Assembly (NCBI GenBank): GCA_902595635.1 | Contig: CACJQT010000002.1 | Location: forward strand, 62,001-126,000 | Origin: an uncultured Pelagibacteraceae bacterium | Lineage (GTDB): Bacteria > Pseudomonadota > Alphaproteobacteria > Pelagibacterales > Pelagibacteraceae | DNA length: 64,000 bases | Reading direction: 5' to 3' | Shown: one piece after another, positions 1 through 9,252 of the stretch | Numbering within the stretch: position 1 is the stretch's first letter | How the letters are laid out: each line of letters opens with the position of its first letter | Position numbers and translations under genes: made by a program | Notes under the pieces: generated by a model | Database searches by the model: none | Told to the model about the DNA's origin: nothing | The model's input: the letters and a program-made list of their open reading frames with translations, nothing else

Positions 1-601
1 CCATTATTACGGTACCACCCGTATAATAAAGATCATCTTCTGCCATAGTCACTATTCCAGTTCCAGATGATTTAATTTCAGTTCCTTGTTTAGCAGCTAT
101 ATCAATTCCATAGTGAGGCCATTTAGGTTTTCCGTTAAGAATTCTTTGGCTGCCGTAAACTCCACTAATTATTCCTTTAACGGGCATAATAAATTGTTCA
201 GTAAAGAAAGTTAAATCTGAATTAATGGCTCTTGCTTTTCCAATTCTTCCATTTTCCTCTTTAATTCTTTTATAAACAGACTCTGGTGGTGTAACTTTAT
301 TTTCAGGCAGACCATCAATTCTCTGAATATTATATTTTCTCTTAAAAACTTTTTTTATAATTTTATTTTTTTTACCACTATTTATTTCAGTAATAGCTAC
401 ATCAAATTTTCGATCTCTATCAATTCCGAACACAAAGTATCCATCCTTAGATACTTTAACTTGTGTTTTATCTACAAATACCTTTGATCCAGCTTCTGCT
501 TTACCTAAAATAAAATGTCCTTGTAAAAATTTACCTTGGAACTCTAAAGCATGAGAGTGTGTAGAAAATATAATTGCTAAAAAAAGCAACAATTTTTTCA
601 T
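1..601 (-). CDS. M23 (LytM-type) metallopeptidase, 3'-truncated by window edge
   Basis: The gene reads leftward from an ATG at 601 and leaves the window after 200 codons. It starts with a signal peptide (Lys-rich, then a hydrophobic stretch, ending near residues 16-18, HSHA), so the product is periplasmic. Residues about 145-200 carry the start of an M23/LytM fold: GVYGSQRILNGKP, then HYGID at 163-167, whose His and Asp are the first two zinc ligands of the family. The second zinc motif (HxH) lies beyond position 1. Family members cut peptidoglycan cross-links or act as amidase activators; which applies here cannot be told. The start codon overlaps the stop of the upstream dehydrogenase gene by one base (TAATG), so it is the last gene seen in the minus-strand operon. 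Confidence 0.85.
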   Translation of the reverse strand, partial: MKKLLLFLAIIFSTHSHALEFQGKFLQGHFILGKAEAGSKVFVDKTQVKVSKDGYFVFGIDRDRKFDVAITEINSGKKNKIIKKVFKRKYNIQRIDGLPENKVTPPESVYKRIKEENGRIGKARAINSDLTFFTEQFIMPVKGIISGVYGSQRILNGKPKWPHYGIDIAAKQGTEIKSSGTGIVTMAEDDLYYTGGTVIM

Positions 602-1359
602 TATTTTGCTGTCCAACCCCCATCAATTACAATTGATGTCCCAGTTATCATACTTGCTGCATCTGAAGCCAAAAAACATACTGCTGTAGCCACATCAGAC
701 TCTGTTGCAACTTTTCCCATGGGTATATTACTTAAAGCAAGCTGTTTAAACTTTTTGTTTTTAAAGAATTTTTTAACCATTGGAGTTTCAACAAATGTAG
801 GTGAAACTGTATTTACTCTAATATTTTTTGTTGCAAGCTCAACTCCCATTCCTTTTGTTAATCCCTCAATTCCAAACTTTGTCATGTTATAAATATTTCT
901 ACCTGACATACCGACATGCCCTAATTGTGATGACATATTAATTATAGACCCACCTTTTTTTTTATTTTTTAACATTTTTAGGACTACTAATTGAGCAACG
1001 TTGAATGCCGCCTTCATATTTAAATCTACAAGATAGTTCATACTTGTTTGTTTAATTTTTTCAAAAGGTTCAGGAATATTTGTACCAGCGTTATTTACAA
1101 GAATATCAACTTTCTTAATTTTTTTTAATCTAGAAGAAAGATCTTCATAATCCATAATATCACAAGTTATTTTAGTTAATTTTCCTTTAACTTTTTTTAT
1201 ATCTTTTTGAAGTTTATCAAGATCAGAAGGAGTTCTGCTTACTCCAATTATAGTTGCACCAGCTTCTGCAAGTGCAATAGAACATGCTCTACCAATACCT
1301 TTTCCTGCACCAGTAACTAAAGCGACTTTATTTTTTAAATTAATTTTTTTTAAGTACAT
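601..1359 (-). CDS. Short-chain dehydrogenase/reductase (SDR)
   Basis: A classical SDR of usual length (252 aa). Visible motifs are the dinucleotide-binding TGAGKGIG at 16-23, D67, NNAG at 89-92, and the catalytic triad S144-Y157-K161 (YNMTK). The C-terminal region (ITGTSIVIDGGW) is typical of the 3-oxoacyl reductase, gluconate 5-dehydrogenase and glucose-dehydrogenase-like group. SDRs oxidise or reduce hydroxyl/keto groups with NAD(P)(H) in the cytosol; the substrate cannot be read from sequence. It abuts the TerC gene and sits in an operon with a GMC dehydrogenase, so a two-step alcohol to aldehyde/ketone oxidation is a reasonable inference only. Confidence 0.88.
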   Translation of the reverse strand: MYLKKINLKNKVALVTGAGKGIGRACSIALAEAGATIIGVSRTPSDLDKLQKDIKKVKGKLTKITCDIMDYEDLSSRLKKIKKVDILVNNAGTNIPEPFEKIKQTSMNYLVDLNMKAAFNVAQLVVLKMLKNKKKGGSIINMSSQLGHVGMSGRNIYNMTKFGIEGLTKGMGVELATKNIRVNTVSPTFVETPMVKKFFKNKKFKQLALSNIPMGKVATESDVATAVCFLASDAASMITGTSIVIDGGWTAK

Positions 1360-1938
1360 TTATAAAAATAGTTTTACGTCTGTATATATCAGCTCTATTG
1401 CAACAAATAATATTGCTAATAATCCAACCCATCCTATCCATTTATACTTTTTAATCCAGCCAGATATCAATGTTGCTGCAGTAGCCATTAAAACTATTGA
1501 TAAAACAAGACCAAATATTAATAACATGTAGTGATCTCTAGCTGCACCTGCTACTCCAAGTACATTATCTAAGCTCATTGTAACATCTGCTAGAATTACA
1601 GTTGTTATAGCTTTCATAAATGATGAGTTATCTACTTTTTTGATATTTTCTTCAGCGTTACTATTCATTTTAATCACGTCTTCATAAAGTCTGTAACATA
1701 TATAAAGAAGTAGTATTCCACCTATAAGTCTTAGTCCTGTGATTTGTAATAGATAAGCAGTTATTAGTGTAAATATAATTCTTAAAACTACTGCTGCTCC
1801 AATTCCCCAAAAAATAATTTTTTTTCTTTGTTCGGTTGGAAATTGAGAAGCAACCATTCCAATTATAATTGCGTTGTCTCCTGCTAAAACTAAATCTATA
1901 AAAACTATTTGAAAAAAAATTACTATTTGTTCGGTCAT
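1360..1938 (-). CDS. TerC family integral membrane protein (YjbE-like)
   Basis: A 192-aa polytopic membrane protein with about six to seven hydrophobic segments. It carries the duplicated acidic signature of TerC proteins in membrane helices: DLVLAGDN at 15-22 and DVTMSLDN at 118-125. TerC-family members have been linked to export of metal ions, notably manganese, and to tellurite resistance; the Asp/Asn pairs in the membrane fit metal handling. The start overlaps the GMC gene stop (ATGA), so the genes are translationally coupled. A link to the neighbouring dehydrogenases is not obvious, and co-transcription may simply reflect genome packing. Confidence 0.85.
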   Translation of the reverse strand: MTEQIVIFFQIVFIDLVLAGDNAIIIGMVASQFPTEQRKKIIFWGIGAAVVLRIIFTLITAYLLQITGLRLIGGILLLYICYRLYEDVIKMNSNAEENIKKVDNSSFMKAITTVILADVTMSLDNVLGVAGAARDHYMLLIFGLVLSIVLMATAATLISGWIKKYKWIGWVGLLAILFVAIELIYTDVKLFL

Positions 1939-3539
1939 CTTCTACTATCCTCAATTATCATATCAGCTGCTTTTTCCGCAATCATTATTGTCGGTGCATT
2001 TGTATTTCCTGATGTGATATGAGGCATAACAGAGGCATCTACAACCCTTAAATTTTCTAGTCCGTGAGCGACTAATCGATCGTTAACAACAGCATTTTCA
2101 TCTTTACCCATTCTACATGTGCTCACTGGATGGAATATAGTATTCGCAAATTTTCCAGCTTCAGTTGCTAATTCTTCATTATCTGTGATATTGATTCCTG
2201 GTCTAAGCTCCTCAGGTTGATAATCTTTATAAGCTTTAGACTCCATAACAATTTTTCTTACAATCTTTAATGCTTTTCCAGCAATTTCACGATCTTCATC
2301 GGTTGATAAATAATTCATTTTTATTTTTGGTGAAACTCTGGTGTCTGGAGATTTTAATTCTATAGACCCTCTACTTGTTGGTCTTACATTTGTAATTGTT
2401 GGAGTGAACGCAGGAAATTTATGTAATGCAGATTTTCCCAAAAGATCAGTACTTGCTGGCGAAATATGAAATTGGAGATTTGGAGTTTCTAAATGTTCAT
2501 CACTTTTAACAAAACCACAAACATAACTGGCACCAACTGTTAAAGGCCCTTTCCTTAAAAGAAGAAACTTTAATCCAGATAACATTTTTTTAGTAAAACT
2601 GTAGTAAATATCATTTAAAGTTTCTAAATTTTTAATTTTGTAAACAGGTCTTAGCATTAAATGATCAGTTAGGTTTCTTCCAACTCCTTGATGATCTTTT
2701 AATACATTAATGTTGTTTTCTTTTAGAAGTTCTCCTGGACCAATACCTGATGCTTGTAATATATGAGGCGAGCCTATTGTGCCTGCGCTTAATATAATTT
2801 CTTTATTAGTTTCAACAGAAAATTCTTTTCCATCTATCCAATAATTTACTTTTTTTGCTTTTTTATTCTCAAATTCAATATTTTTAATATGTGCTTTAGT
2901 AATAATTTTTAAATTTTTTCTACTCTTAACTGGATTTAAATAACCTACAGCTGTACTACATCTAAAGCCATTTTTAATTGTGAATGGAAAATATCCCATT
3001 CCCTCATTATCACCGTTGTTAAAATCATCAGTTCTTTTATAACCATGTTCTTCAGCAGCTTCTAAAAATAAATCGAGAACTTTAAATGTTGCTCTAATTT
3101 TTTCAACGGCAATAGGCCCTCCAGAACCATGAAACTCATTTTCTCCAAATTGAAAATCTTCAGATTTTTTAAAATAGGGTAGAACATCATCCCATGACCA
3201 ACCAACATTACCTAGTTGTCTCCAATAATTATAATCATTTGATTGACCTCTAATATAAAGCATTCCATTAATAGATGAGCTTCCACCTAATGTTTTTCCT
3301 CTCGGATAAACCATTTGTCTGTTATCGCAGTTTTGCTCTTTTTCAGTATTAAAACACCAGTCGGTATCTGGATTGTGCATCGTTTTAAAATAACCCCCCG
3401 GGATATGGATCCAAGGATTGCTATCTTTTCCTCCGGCCTCAAGTAAAAGAACTTTAGTATCAGGATTTGCTGTTAATCTATTAGCTAAAACACAGCCAGC
3501 TGAACCAGCGCCAATAATTATGTAATCAAATTTATCCAT
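1935..3539 (-). CDS. GMC family FAD-dependent oxidoreductase (choline/alcohol dehydrogenase-like)
   Basis: A full-length 534-aa glucose-methanol-choline oxidoreductase. The FAD-binding GAGSAG is at 10-15, GMC signature 1 (GKTLGGSSSINGM) at 81-93, and signature 2 (GTIGSPHILQASGIG) near 253-267. The C-terminal active-site region has HPVSTCRMG with H470 and SGNTNAP with N512, matching the His/Asn pair of choline dehydrogenase/oxidase. It should oxidise a primary or secondary alcohol using FAD. Choline is possible, but no betaine aldehyde dehydrogenase is adjacent, so I do not call it betA. It is the first gene of the minus-strand operon and diverges from the TRAP transporter genes. Confidence 0.9.
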   Translation of the reverse strand: MDKFDYIIIGAGSAGCVLANRLTANPDTKVLLLEAGGKDSNPWIHIPGGYFKTMHNPDTDWCFNTEKEQNCDNRQMVYPRGKTLGGSSSINGMLYIRGQSNDYNYWRQLGNVGWSWDDVLPYFKKSEDFQFGENEFHGSGGPIAVEKIRATFKVLDLFLEAAEEHGYKRTDDFNNGDNEGMGYFPFTIKNGFRCSTAVGYLNPVKSRKNLKIITKAHIKNIEFENKKAKKVNYWIDGKEFSVETNKEIILSAGTIGSPHILQASGIGPGELLKENNINVLKDHQGVGRNLTDHLMLRPVYKIKNLETLNDIYYSFTKKMLSGLKFLLLRKGPLTVGASYVCGFVKSDEHLETPNLQFHISPASTDLLGKSALHKFPAFTPTITNVRPTSRGSIELKSPDTRVSPKIKMNYLSTDEDREIAGKALKIVRKIVMESKAYKDYQPEELRPGINITDNEELATEAGKFANTIFHPVSTCRMGKDENAVVNDRLVAHGLENLRVVDASVMPHITSGNTNAPTIMIAEKAADMIIEDSRR

Positions 3540-3674
3540 ATTTTTTATTAATAATTTTTAATGAATATTTAATGATTTTAAACATTTTTCTCATAAATAC
3601 TTCGAAATGACGCTTGTATCTGCCTTAGATTTTTGAGAGGATCTTCACATTATAAATAAAAAGAGAGGGATATA
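3540..3674. promoter_or_regulatory. Divergent intergenic region between GMC operon and TRAP operon
   Basis: These 135 bases separate two divergent operons and must hold both promoters. A strong ribosome-binding site (AGAGAGGG, about 3662-3669) precedes the dctP ATG at 3675. A TATAAA at 3651-3656 is a possible -10 element, but I see no convincing -35 at the right spacing. No clear operator repeat was found. Confidence 0.4.
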
Positions 3675-4772
3675 ATGAAAAAAATCGTTTCAGCGTTGTT
3701 TGCTGCGTTCTTAGTATTTGGATTTATTTCAAATGCAAATGCTGCAAAAACGTTAAAGTGTCAGACGGTTATTAGCGCTAAAGGTGATGAAGCGGTAATG
3801 TTAAAAGACTTTACTGACAACGTAACAAAACTAACAGGTGGATCTCTAAAATTTGAAATTATGCCAGCAGGAACAGTAGTTGGAGTTAAAGAAACTCTTG
3901 ATGCTGTTGATAAAGGTTTGATTGATTGCGGATTTGCTTGGACTCACTATTGGTCTGGAGAACATCCAGCTGCTATGTTATTTGGTTCGCCAGTAGCAGG
4001 TGGTGGTGTAGGAATTGATAACATCGCATTCTTATCATGGTTTTTATATGGTGGTGGAGAACAACTATATGACAGACTTTGGGGAGAAATGAAAAGAGAC
4101 ATTAAAGGTTTCATGCTTCAACCAGTTGGACCAGAAGCTTTAGGATGGTTCCCAAGAAAAATCAAAGATATGGATGATTTTAGAACATTTAAGTTCAGAA
4201 CTCCTCCAGGAATTCCAGGTCAAACTTATAAAGACATTGGAATAGCTTCAGTTGCAATGGGTGGAGGAGATATTCTTCCAGCATTGGAAGCAGGAACTAT
4301 TGATGCTGCTGAGTGGTGTTGTCCTCAACCAGATAAAGTGTTTGGTATACATAAAGTATTAAAACACTACTATCTACAAGGTTTACACCAAGTAGTGGTA
4401 AACGCTGACTTTTACTTAAACAAAAGCACTTACGATAAGTTCACTGACCATGAGAAATTTTCAATGAAGATGGCAGCTGATGCATCGTTGATGAGAGCTT
4501 TAGCTTACAGAATCAACACAAATGGATTAGCACTTAAGGATCTAACTGAAAATCATGGTGTGATACTTGAAGATACACCAGCTGATTATTTCCCAGCTTA
4601 TATGGCTGCAGCAAAAGCAACTTTAGAGAAAAATGCAAAAGAAAACGCATTCTTTAAAGAAGTTTATGATTCAATGATAAGCTTCGCTAATACTGCTGTA
4701 CCATTCTGGTCTGGTGCACAAACATCGAATGCTAAGCTAGGAATGGCTTATGCTAATTCGTTGAAGAAATAA
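3675..4772 (+). CDS. dctP: TRAP transporter periplasmic solute-binding protein (DctP family)
   Basis: A 365-aa secreted binding protein with a signal peptide ending at about residue 23 (NANA). The mature part has the DctP fold hallmarks, including KFRTPPG with R175, the conserved arginine that usually pairs with a substrate carboxylate, and IDAAEW at about 209-214, a motif shared with the alpha-keto-acid binding TakP type. The ligand is therefore probably a carboxylate, perhaps a keto or hydroxy acid; this is inference. A strong AGAGAGGG ribosome-binding site and a hairpin terminator just after the stop imply it is made in excess over the membrane subunits dctQ and dctM. Confidence 0.92.
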   Translation: MKKIVSALFAAFLVFGFISNANAAKTLKCQTVISAKGDEAVMLKDFTDNVTKLTGGSLKFEIMPAGTVVGVKETLDAVDKGLIDCGFAWTHYWSGEHPAAMLFGSPVAGGGVGIDNIAFLSWFLYGGGEQLYDRLWGEMKRDIKGFMLQPVGPEALGWFPRKIKDMDDFRTFKFRTPPGIPGQTYKDIGIASVAMGGGDILPALEAGTIDAAEWCCPQPDKVFGIHKVLKHYYLQGLHQVVVNADFYLNKSTYDKFTDHEKFSMKMAADASLMRALAYRINTNGLALKDLTENHGVILEDTPADYFPAYMAAAKATLEKNAKENAFFKEVYDSMISFANTAVPFWSGAQTSNAKLGMAYANSLKK

Positions 4773-4783
4773 ATAAAGTTATT

Positions 4784-4814
4784 AAGCGGGCTTTTATAAG
4801 CCCGCTTTTTTTTT
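4784..4814 (+). terminator. Intrinsic terminator/attenuator between dctP and dctQ
   Basis: A perfect 10-bp stem, AAGCGGGCTT (4784-4793) with AAGCCCGCTT (4798-4807), and a TTAT loop, followed by a T-run to 4814. It is one of the most GC-rich spots in the region. Lying 12 bases after the dctP stop and 12 bases before the dctQ start, it should stop most transcripts after dctP and let a minority continue into the permease genes. Confidence 0.88.
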
Positions 4815-4825
4815 CTATAATTTAT

Positions 4826-5431
4826 ATGTCGGATAATCCAAAGTTAGATATTTCAGATGAAATGATAGCCGAAAGGCGATCAGGATCTGGAAAGATGCCT
4901 GATGATATGCCAACTTGGATGGCTAAAACTATAGTTAAGATAGATAGATTTAGTAAATTAATAGGAAACATAGTTTGCTGGATTACAATCCCACTAATGC
5001 TTGGGATGGTTTATGAGGTTTTAGCAAGAAAATTATTTTTAGCTCCTACAATCTGGGCTTATGATATGAGCAGATTTTTTTATGGAGCATTGTTTATGTT
5101 GGGAGCGGGATATGCTCTATCAAAAGGTGTTCATATAAGAGCAGATTTTTTATACAGAAATTTTAAAGTTAAAACTCAAGGCAGAATAGATTTCTGGCTT
5201 TACTTATTATTTTATTTTCCAGGATTAATAGTCTTTTTGTATATGACAACAGGCTTTGTCCAAGAAAGTATAATGAGAAACGAAAGAGGGATGGATACAA
5301 CATGGATGCCATATATGTGGCCAATAAAATCTTGTCTATGGATTGGAATTGTTTTCCTTCTAATCCAAGGTGTTTCAGAACTTTTTAAAAGTTATTACGC
5401 AGCCGTCAAAGGTAAATGGCCAGGTAGTTAA
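4826..5431 (+). CDS. dctQ: TRAP transporter small permease (DctQ family)
   Basis: A 201-aa inner-membrane protein with a long cytoplasmic N-terminus (about 40 residues) and four hydrophobic helices. The segment FYGALFMLGAGYALSKGVHI around 84-103 matches the conserved DctQ core, including the HIRAD motif. DctQ forms the membrane part of a sodium-driven tripartite importer together with DctM and receives substrate from DctP. The stop codon overlaps the dctM start by one base (TAATG), which indicates coupled translation. Confidence 0.9.
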   Translation: MSDNPKLDISDEMIAERRSGSGKMPDDMPTWMAKTIVKIDRFSKLIGNIVCWITIPLMLGMVYEVLARKLFLAPTIWAYDMSRFFYGALFMLGAGYALSKGVHIRADFLYRNFKVKTQGRIDFWLYLLFYFPGLIVFLYMTTGFVQESIMRNERGMDTTWMPYMWPIKSCLWIGIVFLLIQGVSELFKSYYAAVKGKWPGS

Positions 5432-6768
5432 TGCTTTCACATTTAATAGATCCTGCGATTTTAGGTTTCATACTTATTGGTGTGATGTTGTTTGCAATAT
5501 TTATAGGATTTCCAATTTCATTTACTCTTATTTTTTTAGGTTTCGTTTTTGGTTATTTGGGTTTTGGAAAATTAGTTTTCTACTTAATGACACTACAATT
5601 TTCTATGGTGATGACCGAACAAACTCTCGCCGCCGTCCCCTTATTTGTATTTATGGGAATAATGATGGAACAAGCAGGTTTAATGGAGAGATTATTCTCA
5701 GCTTTCCAAATGATGTTAGCAAGAGTTAGAGGCTCTTTATATTATGCAGTTTTATTTGTTTCGGTAATATTTGCTGCTGCAACTGGAATAGTTGGTGCAT
5801 CAGTTACTATTCTTGGAATTATGGCTGCAAAATCAATGAATAGATCAAATTATGATGTAAAATTAGCTGCTGGCACAATAACTGCTGGAGGAACCTTGGG
5901 TATTTTAATTCCTCCAAGTATTATGCTTGTAGTTATGGGTCCAATTATGGAAATTCCCGTAACTGATTTATTTGCTGCAGCAATAGTTCCAGGAATATTA
6001 TTGGCTTGCTTATATGCTGCATACACTACATTTAGATGTATGATGAACCCAAAGTTAGGTCCACCCATACCAGAAGAATTAAGAACAACAGATTTAAAAA
6101 AATTATGGCTAGAATTTTTCTTAGGATTAGTGCCACCCGCTGCATTAGTATTTGCTGCATTAGGTAGTATTTTATTTGGATTTGCTACACCAACAGAAGC
6201 TGCAGGATGTGGAGCAGGTGGTGCATTATTGCTTTCATTAGCTTACAAAAAATTAACATTAAAAAAATTACAAGATGCTTTAGTTAAAACTTTAGAAATT
6301 TCAGCATTAATAATGGTTTTAGTTGCTGCTTCTAATTTCTTTGGAGCAGTGTTTGCAAGATTAGGAACTCCAATGGTTTTAACAGATTTCCTTTTATCAC
6401 TAGAGATGAATAAATATTTAATTTTAGGAATAATCATGATTATGATTTTTCTTTTAGGATGGCCATTAGAGTGGGTGCCTATTGTTATGATAGTTGTTCC
6501 TATTATTTTACCATTAGTAGAAGCATTAGGATTTAATTTAACTTGGTTTGCAATTCTTGTTGCGGTTAATTTGCAAACCGCCTGGCTTTCACCCCCCGTA
6601 GCGTTATCTGCTTATTTTTTAAAAGGAGTAGTTCCGAGTTGGGATTTAAAAGATATTTATCTTGGAATGATGCAGTTCATGGTATTGCAGATAATTGGAT
6701 TAATGATAATAATAGCGTATCCAAAAATAGTACTGTGGTTGCCAACTCTCTTATATGGACAGCAGTAA
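5431..6768 (+). CDS. dctM: TRAP transporter large permease (DctM family)
   Basis: A 445-aa polytopic protein with about 12 hydrophobic segments, close to the family's usual 425-450 residues. Typical DctM features are the N-terminal FPISFTL, the central GGTLGILIPPSI segment, the FATPTEAA motif near residue 250 and WLSPPVALSAYFLKGV near the C-terminus. It is the sodium-coupled translocation subunit. Its location directly after dctQ completes a dctPQM set. Transcription probably continues into the NCS1 permease gene, which begins 22 bases downstream. Confidence 0.92.
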   Translation: MLSHLIDPAILGFILIGVMLFAIFIGFPISFTLIFLGFVFGYLGFGKLVFYLMTLQFSMVMTEQTLAAVPLFVFMGIMMEQAGLMERLFSAFQMMLARVRGSLYYAVLFVSVIFAAATGIVGASVTILGIMAAKSMNRSNYDVKLAAGTITAGGTLGILIPPSIMLVVMGPIMEIPVTDLFAAAIVPGILLACLYAAYTTFRCMMNPKLGPPIPEELRTTDLKKLWLEFFLGLVPPAALVFAALGSILFGFATPTEAAGCGAGGALLLSLAYKKLTLKKLQDALVKTLEISALIMVLVAASNFFGAVFARLGTPMVLTDFLLSLEMNKYLILGIIMIMIFLLGWPLEWVPIVMIVVPIILPLVEALGFNLTWFAILVAVNLQTAWLSPPVALSAYFLKGVVPSWDLKDIYLGMMQFMVLQIIGLMIIIAYPKIVLWLPTLLYGQQ

Positions 6769-6790
6769 ATAATTGATTAATATCATATAG

Positions 6791-8245
6791 GTGAATCAAA
6801 GCGAAAAATTTCAATTAAGGAATTGGGAATTAGTTTCAATAAATCCAAATAATAGAGACTGGAGTTGGAAGAATTATTTTAACTTTTGGGCGATAAATAT
6901 TCAAACAATTGTTGGGTTCTCTTTAATATCAGCTTTATATTTATTCTATGATCTAAATTTTTTTGTTGTCTTGATAGGATCATTGCTAGCAGGATTATTA
7001 GTATTCTTTTTTGCTAACATTATTGGAAAAATTTCTCAAAGTAGTGGACTAAGTTTTCCAACAATTCTCAGGCTTTCAATGGGTTTTACAGGTGCCAGAT
7101 ATGTAGGGATGATCAGAGGATTGGTTGGCTTATTTATGTTTGGTGTACAAACATTTTTTATATCAAAGTCACTAGGTTACATAGCTAGGATCATAATATT
7201 TAAAATTGACAGTCAACTGTTACAGAATGAAATATTCTTATTATTCTTTTTTGGTTTGAATTTAATTGATTGGATTTGTTTATTTTTAACTTTAATATTT
7301 CAATACATCCTTTTTACAAAAGGACAGAATTTTCTAAAATCATTTATTAATTTTTCAGGTCTTTCAATATATTTGGGGTTATCTGTATTGTTAATTATTA
7401 TTTTGTCTGAGTATTACAATGAATTACTAAATGGAGTAAAACTAACCTTAGTCTTTAGCAATTTTGCAATTCAGTCAAATATCGCTCCAATAATATCAAT
7501 CACAGGAACTCTATTTGCTTATTTTGCAATAGTTCTTCTAACTTTTGGAGATTTTTCTAGATACTCAATGAATTATAAAGAAATGACTAAAGGAAACTTA
7601 AGTATAATTTTAAATTTGATATTCTTTTCTTTTTTCTCAGTTTTGATCACATTAGGCTCAGATATAATTCTTACTAGCAAAGGTTTAAATGCTTCAAGTC
7701 TACTTACTAATCCAAATGATATAATAGGAAAGTTTAATAATAATTTTCTAACTTTCTTTTGTTTGATATTTATTATTATCTCTTCGTTATCAACTAATTT
7801 GATAGCAAATTACATACCTTCGCAGAATACATTGATAAATTTTTTTCCTAATTCTTTAACATTAAAAAAAACAGGAGTTGTAATATCAATTATTGGATTA
7901 ATTATTTCAACATTTTGGCTTTCAATTTTCAGTAAAGCTAATGTTTTAATATTTGTTGAAGCTGTAGCGACAACTTTTGGTCCAATATTTGGTGTATTAG
8001 TAGCAGACTATTATTTATTTAAAAAACAACAAATTAATCATAAAGAGCTTTTTTACCCTAAAGAACATACTGAATATATTTACAGTAACGGTTGGAACCT
8101 CAAAGCATTGTATGCTCTTTTTATAGGATCAATATTTTCTTTATCGTCTTTATTAAATGAAAACTTAATACAATATCAATCTTTTGGATGGATTATTGGA
8201 GCATTCACATCTTATTTAGTATATTATTTATTAAATAATAAGTAA
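6791..8245 (+). CDS. NCS1 family permease (cytosine/purine/allantoin type)
   Basis: A 484-aa membrane protein with about 12 helices. The start, with NWELVSINPNNRDWSWKNYF followed by a FWAINIQT-type first helix, and the central FGDFSRYSMNYKEMTKG are characteristic of the nucleobase:cation symporter-1 family (CodB, PucI, Mhp1, FurD-type). These import nucleobases, hydantoins, allantoin or thiamine precursors with a cation. The exact substrate is not predictable. The start is GTG at 6791. Being placed between TRAP genes and an alcohol dehydrogenase, it may import a second, related substrate or simply be packed into the same operon. Confidence 0.85.
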   Translation: MNQSEKFQLRNWELVSINPNNRDWSWKNYFNFWAINIQTIVGFSLISALYLFYDLNFFVVLIGSLLAGLLVFFFANIIGKISQSSGLSFPTILRLSMGFTGARYVGMIRGLVGLFMFGVQTFFISKSLGYIARIIIFKIDSQLLQNEIFLLFFFGLNLIDWICLFLTLIFQYILFTKGQNFLKSFINFSGLSIYLGLSVLLIIILSEYYNELLNGVKLTLVFSNFAIQSNIAPIISITGTLFAYFAIVLLTFGDFSRYSMNYKEMTKGNLSIILNLIFFSFFSVLITLGSDIILTSKGLNASSLLTNPNDIIGKFNNNFLTFFCLIFIIISSLSTNLIANYIPSQNTLINFFPNSLTLKKTGVVISIIGLIISTFWLSIFSKANVLIFVEAVATTFGPIFGVLVADYYLFKKQQINHKELFYPKEHTEYIYSNGWNLKALYALFIGSIFSLSSLLNENLIQYQSFGWIIGAFTSYLVYYLLNNK

Positions 8246-8247
8246 TT

Positions 8248-9252
8248 ATGAAAGCCCTTGTTTATACTGGAGTTGAGGAAATGGAATTCAGGGAGGAAAA
8301 AGAACCTTCTGAAAAACCTGGAGAAAGTATTCTAAAAGTTCATGCATCAGGTATCTGTGGGTCAGATATGCATGCTTACCACGGAAAAGACGAGAGAAGA
8401 ATTCCACCATTAATTTTAGGTCATGAAGTTAGTGGTCAAATAATAAACGGTAAGCTTAAGGATCAAATTTCAGTTCTTAATCCATTAATAACTTGTAGAA
8501 ATTGTGAATACTGCAAAAGTGGAAGAGAACATTTATGTCCAGATAGAGTTCTTCTAGGAATGAATAGACCTTATGAAAGACAAGGTGCGTTTGCTGAACT
8601 TATTACAGTTCCAGATCACAATATTTTCAAAGTTCCTGAAAAGCTTGATGTAAAAGAGGCTGCAGTTGCAGAACCAACAGCAGTTTCTTATCATGCAGTA
8701 TTATTAGCTGTAGATGCATCAAAAAAACCATTAAATGAATGTAGAACGCTTGTTCAGGGTGGTGGAGCAATTGGCCTTTTGTGTGCATTAATTTTATCCA
8801 AGATCCAAGGAAATACTAATCTGACAATTTCTGATCCTAATCAAAAAAGACTGAATGAATGCTCCAAATATGTAGATGCAAAAACAGTGTCGCCAGATCA
8901 TAAAGATATTAAAGAGAGCAGCTTTGATTTAGTTTTTGATACTGTTGGACTCGAAGTTTCACGACAACAGGCAATCAGTGTAGTAAAACCAGGAGGAATA
9001 ATAGTTCATATCGGATTAACCCAGCCTGCTGGATCTTTTAATTTTAGGAAAGCAACCCTTCAAGAAGTTACTTTTATTGGAACTTACTGTTACACAAACA
9101 AAGAATTTGGTGAAACTATTGATATTTTAACTAATAACAAGCTAGGCAAGATAGAATGGATTGAGTACAGAAATCTTAAAGATGGTTGGGGAGCTTTTAA
9201 AGAAATTCATGATGGAACCTGTTCGGCACCTAAGATAGTGCTTCTGCCTTAA
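8248..9252 (+). CDS. Zinc-dependent alcohol/polyol dehydrogenase (MDR superfamily)
   Basis: A 334-aa medium-chain dehydrogenase. The GroES-like domain has the catalytic zinc ligands C37 (GICGSD) and H59-E60 (GHE), plus a structural zinc site with C83, C86, C89 and C97. A Rossmann motif GGGAIG lies near 166-171. The family includes threonine, sorbitol and galactitol-phosphate dehydrogenases, which oxidise secondary alcohols with NAD. It is the last gene of the plus-strand TRAP/NCS1 operon, two bases after the permease stop and directly before a terminator-like hairpin. It probably oxidises the imported compound or a product of it. Confidence 0.88.
   Translation: MKALVYTGVEEMEFREEKEPSEKPGESILKVHASGICGSDMHAYHGKDERRIPPLILGHEVSGQIINGKLKDQISVLNPLITCRNCEYCKSGREHLCPDRVLLGMNRPYERQGAFAELITVPDHNIFKVPEKLDVKEAAVAEPTAVSYHAVLLAVDASKKPLNECRTLVQGGGAIGLLCALILSKIQGNTNLTISDPNQKRLNECSKYVDAKTVSPDHKDIKESSFDLVFDTVGLEVSRQQAISVVKPGGIIVHIGLTQPAGSFNFRKATLQEVTFIGTYCYTNKEFGETIDILTNNKLGKIEWIEYRNLKDGWGAFKEIHDGTCSAPKIVLLP

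Noticed and set aside
5370-5729. Plus-strand frame across the dctQ/dctM junction
   Set aside because: It is a shifted frame of two clear TRAP permease genes, with an unnatural Phe/Cys-rich composition.
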